64,000 nucleotides of DNA from VAZQ01 sp963721005 (GCA_963721005.1 CAVRHR010000004.1:434001-498000), one strand, 5' to 3'. Shown: positions 17,559 through 26,195, numbered from the stretch's first letter. Numbers and translations: made by a program. Notes: a model not told the origin generated them from the letters alone.

Positions 17559-18527
17559 ATGAGATTTCCGCGCCGCCGTTTCCTGCAGCTGGCAGCCGGT
17601 GCAGCCGTACTTCCGGCCGCGGCCTTCGCCCAAACCTATCCGACGCGCGCGGTACACATCGTGGTCGGCTTTGCGGCCGGCACCGGGCTCGACATCTATG
17701 CGCGCCTGATCGGGCAATGGCTGTCGGAACGGCTCGGCCAGACTTTCGTGATCGACAATCGGCCGGGCGCCGGCACCAATCTCGCCACCGAGTCGGTGGT
17801 CAATGCGCCATCCGACGGCTACACCCTGCTCATGAACAGCACCGCGGCCTTCACCAACGCGGCGCTCTACGACAGCCTGCGTTTCAATTTCATCCGCGAC
17901 ATCGCGCCGGTCGCGAGCTTGACCCGTAGCGCTTTCGTCATGGTGGTGGCGCCGTCGTTTCCGGCCAGGTCGGTGCCCGAGTTCATCAGTTATGCCAAGG
18001 CCAATCCGGGCAAGATCAACATGGCGTCGGGCGGCACCGGCACCGTGACCCACGTGGCCGGCGAGCTGTTCAAGGCGATGGCGGGCGTCGACATGCTGCA
18101 CGTTCCCTACCGTAGCGACGGGGCCGTATTCACCGATCTCATCGGCGGCCGGGTCCAGGTCTATTTCGTCGCGCTCGCCGGCGCGAGCGAGTTCATCAAG
18201 GCCGGCAAGGTGCGGGCGCTCGGGGTGACGACCGCGGAGCGCTCGGCCGCGTTTCCGGATATCCCGACGGTCGGCGAGTTCGTGCCCGGCTATGAGGCGA
18301 GCCTGCGCAACGGCTTGGGCGCCCCCAAGTCGACGCCCGCGGACGTCATCGCGCGGCTCAACACGGAGATCAATGCCGGCCTGGTCGACCCCAGGATCAG
18401 GACCAGATTCGCCGAGCTGGGCAGCGAGACGGTGCCGCTGACGCCGGCCGAATACGGCAAGATCATCGTCCAGGAAACCGAGAAGTGGGGCAAGGTGATC
18501 CGGGCCGCGAATATCAAGGCGGAGTGA
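17559..18527 (+). CDS. Bug/TctC tripartite tricarboxylate-type substrate-binding protein
   Basis: The 322-residue protein begins with a twin-arginine-like signal (RFPRRRFLQLAAG) and continues as a Bug-family binding protein. Diagnostic segments are YPTRAVHIVVGFAAGTGLD, FVIDNRPGAGTNLATE and HVPYRSDG. The family binds carboxylates or related small molecules in the periplasm, often without a dedicated membrane partner, and that is the case here. The start at MRFPRR follows a GAGG. The next gene encodes an M24-fold protein, so the pair may serve capture and processing of one compound, which is inference. Confidence 0.9.
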   Translation: MRFPRRRFLQLAAGAAVLPAAAFAQTYPTRAVHIVVGFAAGTGLDIYARLIGQWLSERLGQTFVIDNRPGAGTNLATESVVNAPSDGYTLLMNSTAAFTNAALYDSLRFNFIRDIAPVASLTRSAFVMVVAPSFPARSVPEFISYAKANPGKINMASGGTGTVTHVAGELFKAMAGVDMLHVPYRSDGAVFTDLIGGRVQVYFVALAGASEFIKAGKVRALGVTTAERSAAFPDIPTVGEFVPGYEASLRNGLGAPKSTPADVIARLNTEINAGLVDPRIRTRFAELGSETVPLTPAEYGKIIVQETEKWGKVIRAANIKAE

Positions 18528-18602
18528 GTAGTGAGTAGTGAGTAGAAATAGAATCGCTGACAACGCCTCATTCGCTTTCACCACTCACTACTCACTACTC
18601 AC
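18524..18602. repeat. Inverted arrays of a 7-bp tandem repeat
   Basis: Three copies of GTGAGTA run from 18524, overlapping the stop codon of the Bug gene. A matching inverted array (CACTCACTACTCACTACTCAC) ends at about 18602. The arms could form a stem of about 20 bp around a 35-base loop, placed between the Bug gene and the M24 gene. Confidence 0.7.
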
Positions 18603-18636
18603 CATTCACACCACTCACACCATCCCCCAGGACCCC

Positions 18637-19875
18637 ATGGCCATCCCGCACCCGCAGCCTCCCGTCCTCTCTCTCGCCGAACGCGACCGCCGTTGGGCGA
18701 GGGTGCGCCATCTGATGCGCGAGCGCGGGCTCGACGGGCTCTTGGTCGCCGGGTTCCGCGCGCGCGAGATGTACGAGACCTACATCAGCGACGACTACAA
18801 CGAAGGCTGCGTGCTGTTTCCGCTCGAGGGCGATCCGGTCGTCATCACCTGGGCGCATCTGCGGGTGATGCGCGCACGCTGGTCGCAAGTGCGCGGGGCC
18901 AAATTGTGGGTCGCCGACTATCGGGTGGCGACCTGCGGCGCCGGCGTGGCGGAGGTGCTGGCCGAGAAACATCTGGCGATCGGGAGTCTCGGCGTCGTCG
19001 GTCTCAAGTCGCAGGCGCCGACCGAGATCTACGGGGCCATTCCGGCCAATTTCTGGATGGAGCTGACGGCGGCGCTGCCGCTGGCGCGCTGGCAGGACAT
19101 CTCCGAGGAGTTCAGCCACCTGATGCTGGTCAAGAGCGACGAGGAGCTGGCGCAGGTGCGCTACGCCGCGAGCGCCGCCGAAGCCGCCTGCCGAGTGATC
19201 GTCGAGGTCGCGGCGCCGGGCGTCGGCGAGGAGGTGGTGTTCGCCGAGGCGACGCGCGAGATGCTGCGGCATGGCATCGGGTTGCGCTATCCGATGATCG
19301 TGATGAACTCAGGCCCCCAGACCCTGTCCTGGGGACCGCCGCGCTGGACCACCAGCGCCGAGGCGCCGCGCATCCTGGCGCGCGGCGATCTGATGCAGGC
19401 CGAGCTGATGCCGCTGTGCGGCAACCAGGAGGTCCAGGTGCAGATGACGGTCGCGCTCGATCCGCTGGACGACATCAACCTGAAATGCGAGCGCGTGGCG
19501 CGCGCCTCCTACGATGCCGGCATCAAGGCGCTCAAGCCCGGCATGACCTTCGCGGATCTGGTGGCGGCGATGGAGGAGTCGCTCAAGTCGGCCGGATGCT
19601 GGGGCTACACCCCGCTGGTGCACTCGCTCGGCCCGCATTTCCTGGCCGGCCGCACCACCGTCAACCAGGAGCAGGCCAAGCTCGACGTGCGCTTCGCCGG
19701 CCCGAGCGGCATCAGGGCCCGCCAGGCCGTGCTGGAACCCGGCATGGTGTTCGCGTTCGAGCCGAACGCCTGCCTCGGCCACCACCGGGTCAACATCGGC
19801 GGCACCGTCGTGGTCACCGCGACCGGCTGCGAGGAGCTCAACCACATCCCGACCAGCGTGGCCCACAAGCAGTAG
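18637..19875 (+). CDS. M24 (pita-bread fold) protein with altered metal site
   Basis: The 412-residue protein has the two-domain layout of Xaa-Pro dipeptidase/creatinase proteins: a creatinase-like N-domain (residues 15-170) and a pita-bread domain (175-405). The late ligand positions are recognisable (LVHSLGPHF, FAFEPNA, NIGGTVVV). The usual paired aspartates of a dinuclear site are missing; the corresponding stretch reads GDLMQAELMPLCGNQEVQVQ. It may therefore be a non-peptidase family member, as creatinase is. The ATG at 18637 was chosen because an AGGA precedes it and the upstream extension runs through the repeat array. It follows a Bug-type binding protein. Confidence 0.78.
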   Translation: MAIPHPQPPVLSLAERDRRWARVRHLMRERGLDGLLVAGFRAREMYETYISDDYNEGCVLFPLEGDPVVITWAHLRVMRARWSQVRGAKLWVADYRVATCGAGVAEVLAEKHLAIGSLGVVGLKSQAPTEIYGAIPANFWMELTAALPLARWQDISEEFSHLMLVKSDEELAQVRYAASAAEAACRVIVEVAAPGVGEEVVFAEATREMLRHGIGLRYPMIVMNSGPQTLSWGPPRWTTSAEAPRILARGDLMQAELMPLCGNQEVQVQMTVALDPLDDINLKCERVARASYDAGIKALKPGMTFADLVAAMEESLKSAGCWGYTPLVHSLGPHFLAGRTTVNQEQAKLDVRFAGPSGIRARQAVLEPGMVFAFEPNACLGHHRVNIGGTVVVTATGCEELNHIPTSVAHKQ

Positions 19876-19879
19876 CGGA

Positions 19880-20962
19880 TCAGGGCTGCAGCTGCTTGAG
19901 CGCCGCCGCCATCTGCTCGTTCTTGGGCTCGAGCCGCACCGCCTCGGTGAGGTCGGCGATGGCGCGATCGCGCTCGCCGTTGGTGCTGCGCACTTGGGCG
20001 CGCGCGTAATAGGCGCTGGCGAAATCGGGGCCATAGTGGATCGCCTTGGTGAAATCCGCGATCGCGCGCTCGAGATCCTTGGGGTCGATCGAGGCGCTGG
20101 CGCGCGTGTAGCGGTCATACCAGGCGACGCCGCGCAGGTAGTAGAGGTAGGGCCGGTCGGGGGCGAGCCGGATCGCCGCGCTCGCATCCGCGATGGCGCT
20201 GTCGGGATCGAGCTTCGCCATGTAGGCCTGGCTGCGGGCGTAAAGGACGTTGACGGCCTCCGGGGCGAGCCGCAGCGTGTCGGTGAAGTCTGCGATGGCG
20301 CCGCTGAGATCGTCCTTGTCCTGACGCACCAGGCCGCGGTTGAAGTAGGCGCTGGTGAATTTCGGGTTCGCCTTGATGGCGCTGGTGAAGTCGGCGATCG
20401 CGCGGTCGAGGTCTCCTTTGGCCTTCCAGGCGGCGCCGCGGCGGTTGAAGGCGTCGGCATCCTTGGGGTCGAGCCGGAGGGATTGATCGAAATCGGCAAG
20501 CGCGCGATCGAGATCGCCGGCGGCCTGCCAGGCGAGGCCGCGGTTGGCGTAGATGTTGACGTGGCCGGGGCCGGCGAGGTCCGACCGGGGTAGCGGGTCG
20601 ATCTTGATCGCCGCGGTGAAGTCCGCGACCGCGCGCATGTTGTCGCCTTTTTCCTTCCAGGCGAGCGCGCGATCGTTGTAGGCGAGCGCATTGCGCGGAT
20701 CGATCCGGATCGCCTCCGAGAAGTCCGCCAGGGCGTGATCGTTGTCGCCCTTGTCGTGCCAGGCGAGGCCGCGGCCCACATAGGCGATGGCGCGCGTCTT
20801 GATGCTCTCTTTCGGGTCCTCCGCCACGATGGTGCAGCCCGCGATATTGCGATCCGGGTCGTTGGCGTTGCAATCGTCATGGGCCTTGCGGGGGGCCGCG
20901 GAGGCCGGCGCCGCGACCGCCGTGAGGATGCAGGTGAGCATGAGCGGGGTCAGGAAACGCAT
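19880..20962 (-). CDS. Exported TPR-repeat protein
   Basis: The 360-residue protein has a signal peptide ending near PASAAP and about eight tetratricopeptide repeats from residue 57 to the end. Each has the consensus A-Y-x-x-R-G-x-A-W-x-x-K-G-D-x-x-x-A-I-A-D-F. A short cysteine-containing stretch (DDCNANDPDRNIAGC) precedes the repeats, a pattern frequent in rhizobial periplasmic TPR proteins. TPR arrays bind partner proteins, so it is probably a periplasmic scaffold. A GAGGAGA ribosome site precedes the ATG. It is convergent with the M24 gene, with only a few bases between the stops. Confidence 0.85.
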   Translation of the reverse strand: MRFLTPLMLTCILTAVAAPASAAPRKAHDDCNANDPDRNIAGCTIVAEDPKESIKTRAIAYVGRGLAWHDKGDNDHALADFSEAIRIDPRNALAYNDRALAWKEKGDNMRAVADFTAAIKIDPLPRSDLAGPGHVNIYANRGLAWQAAGDLDRALADFDQSLRLDPKDADAFNRRGAAWKAKGDLDRAIADFTSAIKANPKFTSAYFNRGLVRQDKDDLSGAIADFTDTLRLAPEAVNVLYARSQAYMAKLDPDSAIADASAAIRLAPDRPYLYYLRGVAWYDRYTRASASIDPKDLERAIADFTKAIHYGPDFASAYYARAQVRSTNGERDRAIADLTEAVRLEPKNEQMAAALKQLQP

Positions 20963-21336
20963 GGCTGTCTCCTCGAAGGGTTGCGGGATCGCGCGCTTGG
21001 GTTAAGGCCGGCGGGGATGAAAAGCCGGTGCACCAAATTGGGACTCGGGCGCAATGCGCAGCAGAAGATTAGTCGCCGGTCGTCGGCGAATGGTTCAACC
21101 TGCTCAATCCCACTTCTGGGACGCAGGGCCTCTCACTCCTTCTCCCCGCGCGCCATCAGGGCGGTTACGCCCGTCTTCGACGGGCTATGGAGAAGGTGGG
21201 ATGAGGGGGCGTTTCCGCGAGTCTGACCCTGTGGAAACGCCCCTCACCGTGCCGAGATCGGGGGTTCTTCGGTGCCGTGTCGCCCTCTCCCCGCACGCGG
21301 GGCGAGGAGCGCCGCGAGCAGCGGAACAAACGAACT
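20963..21336. repeat. Intergenic repeat region
   Basis: No gene is supported. Bases 21128-21310 are built from palindromic pieces typical of rhizobial intergenic repeats ('ccttctccc...', 'gggatgagggg'). They contain the 35-base module (21154-21188) also found at 234-265 and 25316-25350. Confidence 0.6.
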
Positions 21337-22239
21337 TCAAAAATCCGGCTTGTCCGCCTGTGGCACCGCGGTGTCGCGGCCGGCGAAGTATTCGTGGATG
21401 TTCTCGGCGCAGATGAGATCGGTCCATTCGCCGACGGCGCGCCGATAGGTGATGGTCGCGGTCCACGGTACCGTGAAGACGCCCTCGTCCTCGACGGCGA
21501 AATGCAGCTGCAGCACCTTGCCTTTGTAGTTGTCGTCGAAGTCGGCGCCCGGGGTGCGCTGGTTCTCCTTGGCGTTGCGCGCCATCGCATCCCTGGCGTC
21601 GGCGAAATCGAGGAGCCGGTAGCGCTCCACCACGTGCAGAGCCGGGCTGTGCGGCGTGCCGTACATGTCGACCATGGCGAACGGTCCGACCTTGATTCCC
21701 ACGGTGTCGATCACCAGCGTGTCGCCTTCGTAGTGGCCGACCGAATCCCCGTACCAGGATGGCGTCACCTGCGCGGGATGCGGCTCGTTCAGCCGCACGT
21801 GGCGCATCTCGTTGCCCTGGCGATAGACCATGGTGATCCGGTCGCCTTGCTGGAACATCTCCAGCAGGAAGTCCCAGAACACATACGGCACGCCGCCGGG
21901 CCAGCATTGGTTGCTCGGCGTCGGATAGCCGCCGCCGGCCAGCGATATCTCGCCGTGCTTTTTCACGATCTCGGCCGCCTGCGGCTTCAGGATCGGGTTG
22001 GTGTAGTCGCCGACCAGTCGCGCGAAGTTGCCGACCCCGTTGCGCCGCGCCCGGTTGGTCACCGGGCCGGGCCCCGATCCCGGCGGCTCGAAGCCGGTGA
22101 GATAGGGATGGGCCCAGATGCCGGAGAAATCCGGGATCGCCGCGGCGCGCTGGGTGACGCTGGCCGATTGTCCAACGGCGGCTGTCGCTGCCGCCAGCAA
22201 CATCAGCGGCAACAGAAAATCCCGCGGCTGCGCTCTCAT
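21337..22239 (-). CDS. Secreted protein of unknown function, paralog 2 (CAEN...PDF family)
   Basis: The 300-residue protein has a signal peptide (residues 1-24) and the same block order as the product of 13157-14065: PDFSGIW, GPGPVTNRARR, VGDYTNPILKPQAAEIVK, NQCWPGGVPYVF, TPSWYGDSVGHYEGDTLVIDTVGI, LHVVERYRL and a C-terminal CAENIHEYF...KPDF. By eye more than half of the core positions are identical. No enzymatic motif is recognised. AGGGAGA precedes the chosen ATG. A third relative is encoded immediately upstream on the same strand, about 140 bases away, so these two may be co-transcribed. Confidence 0.8.
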   Translation of the reverse strand: MRAQPRDFLLPLMLLAAATAAVGQSASVTQRAAAIPDFSGIWAHPYLTGFEPPGSGPGPVTNRARRNGVGNFARLVGDYTNPILKPQAAEIVKKHGEISLAGGGYPTPSNQCWPGGVPYVFWDFLLEMFQQGDRITMVYRQGNEMRHVRLNEPHPAQVTPSWYGDSVGHYEGDTLVIDTVGIKVGPFAMVDMYGTPHSPALHVVERYRLLDFADARDAMARNAKENQRTPGADFDDNYKGKVLQLHFAVEDEGVFTVPWTATITYRRAVGEWTDLICAENIHEYFAGRDTAVPQADKPDF

Positions 22240-22378
22240 GATTTTCTCCCTGGTGAATCGTGCGTTTTGATGCTGCCGATCGTGCTGAGCCGCATTCGCC
22301 ATTTCCCTCCCCCTGCAAGCGGGAGGGTGGCCGCCGCAGGCGGCCGGGTGGGGGTCCCGGAGCGATGCGTCTCCCGCC

Positions 22379-23248
22379 TCAGAAATCCGGCGTGCTGGCC
22401 TGCGGGACCGGGAACAGATTCTTGCCGAAAAAATCCCCGTTGTTCTCGGCGCACACCATCTCATAAAGCGGGTTAGGCACCTTGCGCCAGCGCCGCACCA
22501 TGTTGAGCGGCTCGTTGAAGGTGTCCGGGTCGTCGACCTTCACCAGCGCCTCGAGCCCGTTGCCGTCGGCCGCCAGCTTGATACGCTCGACCGCATGCAG
22601 CTTCTCGGTATGGGGCGTGCGGAACCAATCCAGATAGCTGTCGTGGGCCTGCAGCCCGATGGTGTCGATCACCAGAGTGTCGCCGCTTTCGTAATGCCCG
22701 ATCAACTCGCCGAACCAAGACGGCCGCACGGTCTGCGAATGCTGGCCGGTCATGTAGATGCGGCGCACCATGTGATCGGTCTGCCAGATCATCCACACCT
22801 CACGCGGGGTCTGGACGAAATAAAACGGCTCGGCCGGCGTCAGCAATTGCTCGGGCACTCCGCCCGGATGGCAGGTCGACTGCGACGAGAACGGCAGGCC
22901 GCGCTTGCCGCTCAGCACCTCGTCGTTGGAGGCCTGCATCTGCTTGGCGGCCCAGGGCTTGAGCACCGGATCCTTGGCGTTGCCGAGGTGCGGCGTCACC
23001 TGGCCGGGCCCGTCGCGATTGCCATGGAGCGGATAGGCCGGATCCTGCCGGATCGGGCCGCGGCCCACGCCCGCCGGCGGGTCGAGCCAATCCACCCCGA
23101 GCGCGAGCCAGGCGAAGCTGACGGACGCCAGCGTCGGAATTTTGCCGGCGGCTGGCTCCTGCGCTTGTACGCCAGCCGCAAAAGCCGTGAGGCCCGCGCA
23201 CAGCGCCACGCCGGCGGCGAAGCGGCGCTCGGTTGCGAAGTTCGGCAT
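22379..23248 (-). CDS. Secreted protein of unknown function, paralog 3 (divergent)
   Basis: The 289-residue protein has a signal peptide ending at VQAQ. It shares with the two closer paralogs DPVLKPWAAKQM, TCHPGGVPEQL, RPSWFGELIGHYESGDTLVIDTIGL, TEKLHAVERIKL and a C-terminal CAENNGDFFG...TPDF. The N-terminal third differs. The conserved CHPGGVP replaces CWPGGVP. It lies upstream of paralog 2 on the same strand and downstream of the L,D-transpeptidase-like gene. The start at MPNFATERRF was chosen because it places the signal peptide correctly. Confidence 0.78.
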   Translation of the reverse strand: MPNFATERRFAAGVALCAGLTAFAAGVQAQEPAAGKIPTLASVSFAWLALGVDWLDPPAGVGRGPIRQDPAYPLHGNRDGPGQVTPHLGNAKDPVLKPWAAKQMQASNDEVLSGKRGLPFSSQSTCHPGGVPEQLLTPAEPFYFVQTPREVWMIWQTDHMVRRIYMTGQHSQTVRPSWFGELIGHYESGDTLVIDTIGLQAHDSYLDWFRTPHTEKLHAVERIKLAADGNGLEALVKVDDPDTFNEPLNMVRRWRKVPNPLYEMVCAENNGDFFGKNLFPVPQASTPDF

Positions 23249-23362
23249 CGAAACACCCCGGGCTCGAGCGAAGACGCCAAGAAGGTTACGCTGCCGGTTG
23301 CACCGGGTCACGCGCATTTTCGGCAGCACCCTGGCGGGCGCTGCGCCCATGGCGCCGGGCGC

Positions 23363-24442
23363 TCAGGGATTATTGTCGGGATACCTGCCGGTGCCGCGGG
23401 CGCTGGCGGTGCGCCACGACATATTGCCCAGGCGCGGCACCACGACCAGGCGATCGATCTCGCCCCGCAGATAGGCATGCAGGAACGCCGGATAGTCCTT
23501 GAACGACACACAGCCGTTCGACTGGCCGTTGGCGCCCAGCATGTAGGTATGCGCCAGGATGCCGTCGCGGCCGAACATGCTGTCGCTGCCGACCGGATTG
23601 AGTCGAATGGCCCTGACCTCGTGGAAAAGCTGCTCCCGCAAGGTGAGATCATAAACGTTGGGCGGCGTCGGCCCGCGATCCCTGAGGTTGACGTAGCGCG
23701 GGTCGTCCAGCTTGTCGCCGAGCCCCGAATGCGCTTCCAGCCTGGTTCCGTTGGGCAGATAGACGGTATGCGCCGCGATGTCGTAGACCGCGGTGTGGCT
23801 GTCGGGCTCCGGCAGCAGCGGCGTCGACTTGTTGTGAGCCTGCAGGGACGCGGCCGGCTTGGCCGGGGCGGGCGCCGCGAGCGGCGCCACGGTTTGGCCG
23901 GACGATGCCAGCGATGCCAGCTTGAAGCCGGGCTCGGCGGCAGGCGGCGGCGCCGGCGGCTCGGTTGCCCCCCGCGGCTCGGTTGCCGCCCGCGGCTCGG
24001 TTGCCGCCCGCGGCTCGGTTGCCGCCGGCATGGCGGCCGGGAACATGCCGCCCGCCCATCTGGTCGCAAAGGCCAGCGCATCGGCGGGATCGGCCGCCGC
24101 CGCATCGGCGGAAGCCGGCTCGGCCGGACCCTGCCCGGCCACGACCGTGGTCGAGCCGGTGATATCCGCGATCCCGGCAAGCGCCAGGTCGGGGTCGGCG
24201 AGCGCGATCGCGGCCGGGCCGCTTCGCATGCCGTTGAGATTGGGATTGGTGGCGCGGGCGGTCTGGAACATCCAGACGGCCGTCAGGGTGCCGGTGGTGA
24301 CGAGCGCGCCGGCTGCAGCCGCGGCTCCAAGCCCGATGCCGATACCGCGGGCAATTGACCGAAAGACCCGGCGACACCTGCCTGGAGGGGAGCGACCATC
24401 GAGGTAAGAGCTGCGGTGGAAGGCCGCGGTCGCATCCGTCAT
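23363..24442 (-). CDS. DUF2778-type L,D-transpeptidase-like protein, membrane anchored
   Basis: The 359-residue protein has one N-terminal transmembrane helix (residues 37-62), a Pro/Ala/Glu-rich linker with four six-residue repeats (AATEPR) near residues 140-165, and a C-terminal DUF2778 (Tlde1-like) domain from about 215. The domain shows the L,D-transpeptidase pattern: AHSGLGDKLDDP, FGRDGILAHTYMLG with its histidine, and SNGCVSFKDY with the catalytic Cys. Such proteins act on peptidoglycan stem peptides. The type VI effector name applies to only some members, and no secretion or immunity gene is near. A housekeeping periplasmic role is more likely. Confidence 0.82.
   Translation of the reverse strand: MTDATAAFHRSSYLDGRSPPGRCRRVFRSIARGIGIGLGAAAAAGALVTTGTLTAVWMFQTARATNPNLNGMRSGPAAIALADPDLALAGIADITGSTTVVAGQGPAEPASADAAAADPADALAFATRWAGGMFPAAMPAATEPRAATEPRAATEPRGATEPPAPPPAAEPGFKLASLASSGQTVAPLAAPAPAKPAASLQAHNKSTPLLPEPDSHTAVYDIAAHTVYLPNGTRLEAHSGLGDKLDDPRYVNLRDRGPTPPNVYDLTLREQLFHEVRAIRLNPVGSDSMFGRDGILAHTYMLGANGQSNGCVSFKDYPAFLHAYLRGEIDRLVVVPRLGNMSWRTASARGTGRYPDNNP
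23957..24032 (-). repeat. 18-bp tandem repeat inside the linker, four units
   Basis: Four near-identical units of 'ggctcggttgccgcccgc' encode the AATEPR hexapeptides of the linker. Unit number may vary between strains by slippage. Confidence 0.85.
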
Positions 24443-24872
24443 CGTCAACGCTACTCGAAACGCTATTGCTCACACACACGCTGCCGCCGGCCGCGCCGAA
24501 CCGGCGCGTCGACCGCACTTCAGACCGAAAAGGACACGGAACCCCGATCCCGCCCGCCGCTTCGCCCCATGCGACGATGCGGGGAGTGTGCGGCATTAGG
24601 GTTAAGCGGCCGTCAACGGCTCCGTTCAAATTTTCATTGCCGGACTTGGCCCCGGCGCGAGCGCGCAAGCCAACCGGGGACCTGTTGTGTGTTGGTAAAG
24701 CCACACCCGGCAAATGCTTGCGCGCGCATTTGTTAAGTCATTGAAATGACGAGAGGCCGGAAGGCGCGCCAAGCACGGTTGTGGCCCGCTGTTGCTGCTC
24801 CGCAACAGCCAAAAGGCGCTTGCTGTGCTTTATACGGAGCTGCAATCAGTCGAACCGCAAAAGGCGTCCATC
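24443..24872. other. Intergenic region without a supported gene
   Basis: I see no convincing coding frame, RNA or repeat here. It should contain the promoter of the leftward transpeptidase-like gene and that of the small membrane protein to the right. Confidence 0.4.
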
Positions 24873-24995
24873 ATGTTGCGTACCGCCACACTACGTCTCA
24901 CCGCAGAGGGTCGGCTCCTGGGCTTCGACACCGGCGACTGGTCGATGCTGCTCGGCGGCTTCTTCCTGGCTGGCGTGCTGGCCCTGATGGTCTGA
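24873..24995 (+). CDS. Small membrane protein, 40 residues
   Basis: The 40-residue product has a short basic N-terminus (MLRTATLRLTAEGRLLGFD) and one hydrophobic helix (WSMLLGGFFLAGVLALMV). I recall similar short proteins, with LTAEGRLLGFDT before a C-terminal helix, in rhizobial genomes, but could not check this. A longer upstream reading is possible but would not add to that pattern. Function unknown. A second small gene follows about 50 bases downstream. Confidence 0.55.
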   Translation: MLRTATLRLTAEGRLLGFDTGDWSMLLGGFFLAGVLALMV

Positions 24996-25048
24996 CGGCT
25001 CGATCGCGTTTTCCTTCGGCAACCCCGGCTATCCAAAGAGAAGGCACG

Positions 25049-25270
25049 ATGGCGCTGCAAAACGCGGCCACAGGCAGTTCCGTTTTCGCCGAATTGGCGC
25101 TCGCCGCCGCCGCGGCCCGCGAGATTGGGCGGCGCCTGTTGCTGGGGCTCGCCGCGCGGGTGCAGTTTACGCGCGATCCCTACCGGCCCGAGCTGCATTA
25201 CATGCGCGGCCCCGGCCCGCGCTGGCGCGAGAAGCACGGCGCCCAGAACGGATTTCGCTCCGCCCGCTAG
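25049..25270 (+). CDS. Small basic hypothetical protein, 73 residues
   Basis: The product is 73 residues, with an alanine-rich helical start and a basic C-terminus (RFTRDPYRPELHYMRG-like composition). A good AAAGAGAAGG ribosome site lies before the ATG. I recognise no domain. It may be co-transcribed with the 40-residue membrane protein upstream. Confidence 0.45.
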   Translation: MALQNAATGSSVFAELALAAAAAREIGRRLLLGLAARVQFTRDPYRPELHYMRGPGPRWREKHGAQNGFRSAR

Positions 25271-25299
25271 AGCATGTTTAGTTTGCATTAAATCACCCA

Positions 25300-25425
25300 G
25301 CACGTCATGGCCGGGCATAGCCCGTCGAAGACGGGCGTAAACGCCCTTATGTCCCGGCCGCCTTGCTTTGTGGCGCGAAAGACGTGGGTGCCCGGCACAA
25401 GGCCGGGCATGACGACGGAGAGACC
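25300..25425. repeat. Rhizobial intergenic palindrome
   Basis: The sequence 'catggccgggcatag...' and its inverse '...gcccggcacaaggccgggcatgac' form a dispersed palindrome of the kind frequent in Bradyrhizobium-type genomes. It contains the shared module at 25316-25350. Confidence 0.65.
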
Positions 25426-25550
25426 TGCGTCAACGCGACCGGAATCCGGTCTAGGGCGGGCGAAGGCGGCCGCGCGATTTGCCACCTCGGCTCATTCCGG
25501 CCCCTGCTTTCGCGAAGGCAAGCTCCCGCCGGGACCCAGAATTTGCAAAA

Positions 25551-26195
25551 TCAAGGGCAAGTCGCGCCGGCCTCGGCCCAAGCCTTGATCAACTCGCCAA
25601 ATTGCTTCTGCGTCCCTGGCGCGGGCGTTCGTCCTGCTCCGGGATTCCAGCCCCAGCCGACCAGGGGATCTTCCGCCATGTGCCTGATCAGCTCGGCCAT
25701 GTCCCTGCCGCCGTTACGTTCGCGATCTTTGATCTGAACACAGATCTGACCGAGCGGTTTTCCCTGCCATGCCATCTCGGCCGGTGCCAAATGCCAAACC
25801 GGATTTCCGGGCACGCCCGCCGGGTCGAAATTGGCATCGTGATGGCAGGTCGGGCAGGCGAGGCCACCCGGCGCCCCCATGCCGGCCTCGCCGCGAATGA
25901 CCAGGGGCTGATGCGGCCGCATCGCGTCGGTCTGCGTCGGGCGTTCGGTCGCCGGATGACAATTCATGCAGCGCGGCGACTGGATAACCTTGCCGGCCTC
26001 CTCGAACAGCGCGACCGCACGCTTGCTCTTGTCCGCGATGTTGTCGAAGTCGGAGACAGACTTCAGCGTCACCGGATTTGCCGCCGGCTCTGCAGCATCG
26101 GCCTCGCCTCGAAATTCAGGCTGCGCGAAGGCAAGCAAACCTGCCGCGAGACCGCCGACGGCGAGCGCCATCATCCTTTGCCTGAAGCCGGTCAT
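25551..26195 (-). CDS. Exported c-type cytochrome subunit, two CxxCH motifs
   Basis: The 214-residue protein has a signal peptide and two haem-binding sites, CMNCH near residue 77 and CPTCHH near residue 116. Its start overlaps the stop of the molybdopterin subunit gene by four bases (ATGA), so translation is coupled. In related operons such a cytochrome takes electrons from the molybdenum hydroxylase in the periplasm and passes them to the respiratory chain. The spacing between the two motifs is short and the second half (AEDPLVGWGWNPGAGRTP) is typical of this operon type. Confidence 0.82.
   Translation of the reverse strand: MTGFRQRMMALAVGGLAAGLLAFAQPEFRGEADAAEPAANPVTLKSVSDFDNIADKSKRAVALFEEAGKVIQSPRCMNCHPATERPTQTDAMRPHQPLVIRGEAGMGAPGGLACPTCHHDANFDPAGVPGNPVWHLAPAEMAWQGKPLGQICVQIKDRERNGGRDMAELIRHMAEDPLVGWGWNPGAGRTPAPGTQKQFGELIKAWAEAGATCP

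Noticed and set aside
23957..24032. A CRISPR-like array
   Set aside because: The 18-bp units are directly adjacent without spacers and are in frame within a gene.
23363..24442. A type VI secretion effector
   Set aside because: DUF2778 proteins include such effectors, but there is no secretion or immunity gene nearby and the protein has a membrane anchor.
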